Shown one piece after another: positions 63,540-64,000 of a stretch of DNA of 64,000 nt. The DNA is taken from positions 30,205,658-30,269,657 of the forward strand of contig NC_054701.1 of assembly GCF_016097555.1 (NCBI RefSeq). The letters are read 5' to 3'. The translations under genes were made by a program, and so were the position numbers. Positions within the stretch are counted from its first letter, which is position 1; each line of letters begins with the position of its first letter. Source of the stretch: Gigantopelta aegis (taxonomy: Eukaryota; Mollusca; Gastropoda; Neomphalida; Peltospiridae). A model generated the notes under the pieces. The model had not been told where the DNA came from. It searched no databases and worked only from the letters and a program-made list of their open reading frames with translations.

Positions 63540-64000
63540 CTAATTTTTTAGATGTTCGTCCCCTTGCAAATTTATTTTTGAAACAAGTTTCTCAGTAATA
63601 TAATACTCTTTAACCAAGACTAATACTTGCATCAACAAAGGAACATTGCTCGATAGTCAAGAGTTATAAATGGAACGCTTTGTGATCAAAGCTAAATGGT
63701 TTAATAACATCTGCCCTCTGTGTATACCAAACATTATCAACTGATCGTCTACAAATACACGGAATCTTGTCTTAAAAATCAATTTTTCCAAATCCTTCCA
63801 AATCAGTTTTACATTTGGACATCTTACGAATAAATGGTCTACAGTTTCTTCATCAAGTCTACAAAAAGTACATAATGCATCATCGCGTAATCCAGTTTTA
63901 TACAAATAGCTATTTATGGCCGTTATTGTATGAATAATTTTATACTGAATATTAATTAGAGATAATTGTTTGGTACACAGTCTGGGTGTTACGTATACAT
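63540..64000 (-). mobile_element. LINE ORF2 C-terminal fragment
   Basis: The minus-strand frame reads YKTGLRDDALCTFCRLDEET then VDHLFVRCPNVKLIWKDLE, the CxxC...HxxxxC zinc finger that follows the reverse transcriptase in L1/Tx1-type LINEs (usually CSFC..E.ETL.HLFW.C). It continues to about 63657 and runs off the right edge upstream. Confidence 0.8.

Overview
The window looks like nuclear DNA from a mollusc, most probably a gastropod. Genes are in short exons with GT/AG introns. There are clustered secreted C1q-domain genes (a strongly expanded family in molluscs), several families of tRNA-headed SINEs with ...GTCGTTAAA... tails, Tc1-type DNA transposons, TTAA-flanked MITEs and very many mini- and microsatellites. 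The species cannot be named from sequence alone. Two 200-N assembly gaps lie at 3680-3879 and 22261-22460.

Layout. 1-3.1 kb: an 85-bp tandem repeat, then the left copy of a direct segmental duplication. 3.9-4.8 kb, minus strand: the first two coding exons of a spermidine synthase, cut off by the first gap. 5-10 kb: MITEs, a LINE 3' end and a large 48-bp minisatellite. 10.3-26 kb, plus strand: four tandem C1q-domain units. Three are complete two-exon genes (signal peptide and coiled coil in exon 1, whole C1q domain in exon 2). The fourth shows only the C1q exon. Their introns hold SINEs and a near-complete Tc1 element, and the spacers hold minisatellites, including a 68-bp satellite that appears to have grown from the 3' part of a SINE. 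27-37 kb: SINE, LINE relics and the right copy of the segmental duplication, in which a 70-bp satellite has expanded to about 5 kb. 39.5-59 kb, minus strand: eight exons of a major facilitator transporter resembling SLC18B1, found by exon-by-exon translation with matching splice phases. Its very large introns contain SINEs, MITEs, a multi-kilobase inverted-repeat (foldback-like) structure and a degraded direct duplication. 59-64 kb: nested SINEs, an internally deleted Tc1 element, a Penelope-like reverse transcriptase fragment and LINE 3' fragments.

Biology. The C1q genes encode small secreted proteins that probably act in humoral innate recognition. Spermidine synthase makes spermidine, and the mammalian homologue of the transporter (SLC18B1) has been described as a vesicular polyamine transporter, so two polyamine-related genes lie on the same strand here. 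Whether that linkage matters is unknown. Most of the remaining sequence is repeats. All gene models were made by eye from splice signals, reading frame and remembered family motifs; no database search was possible.
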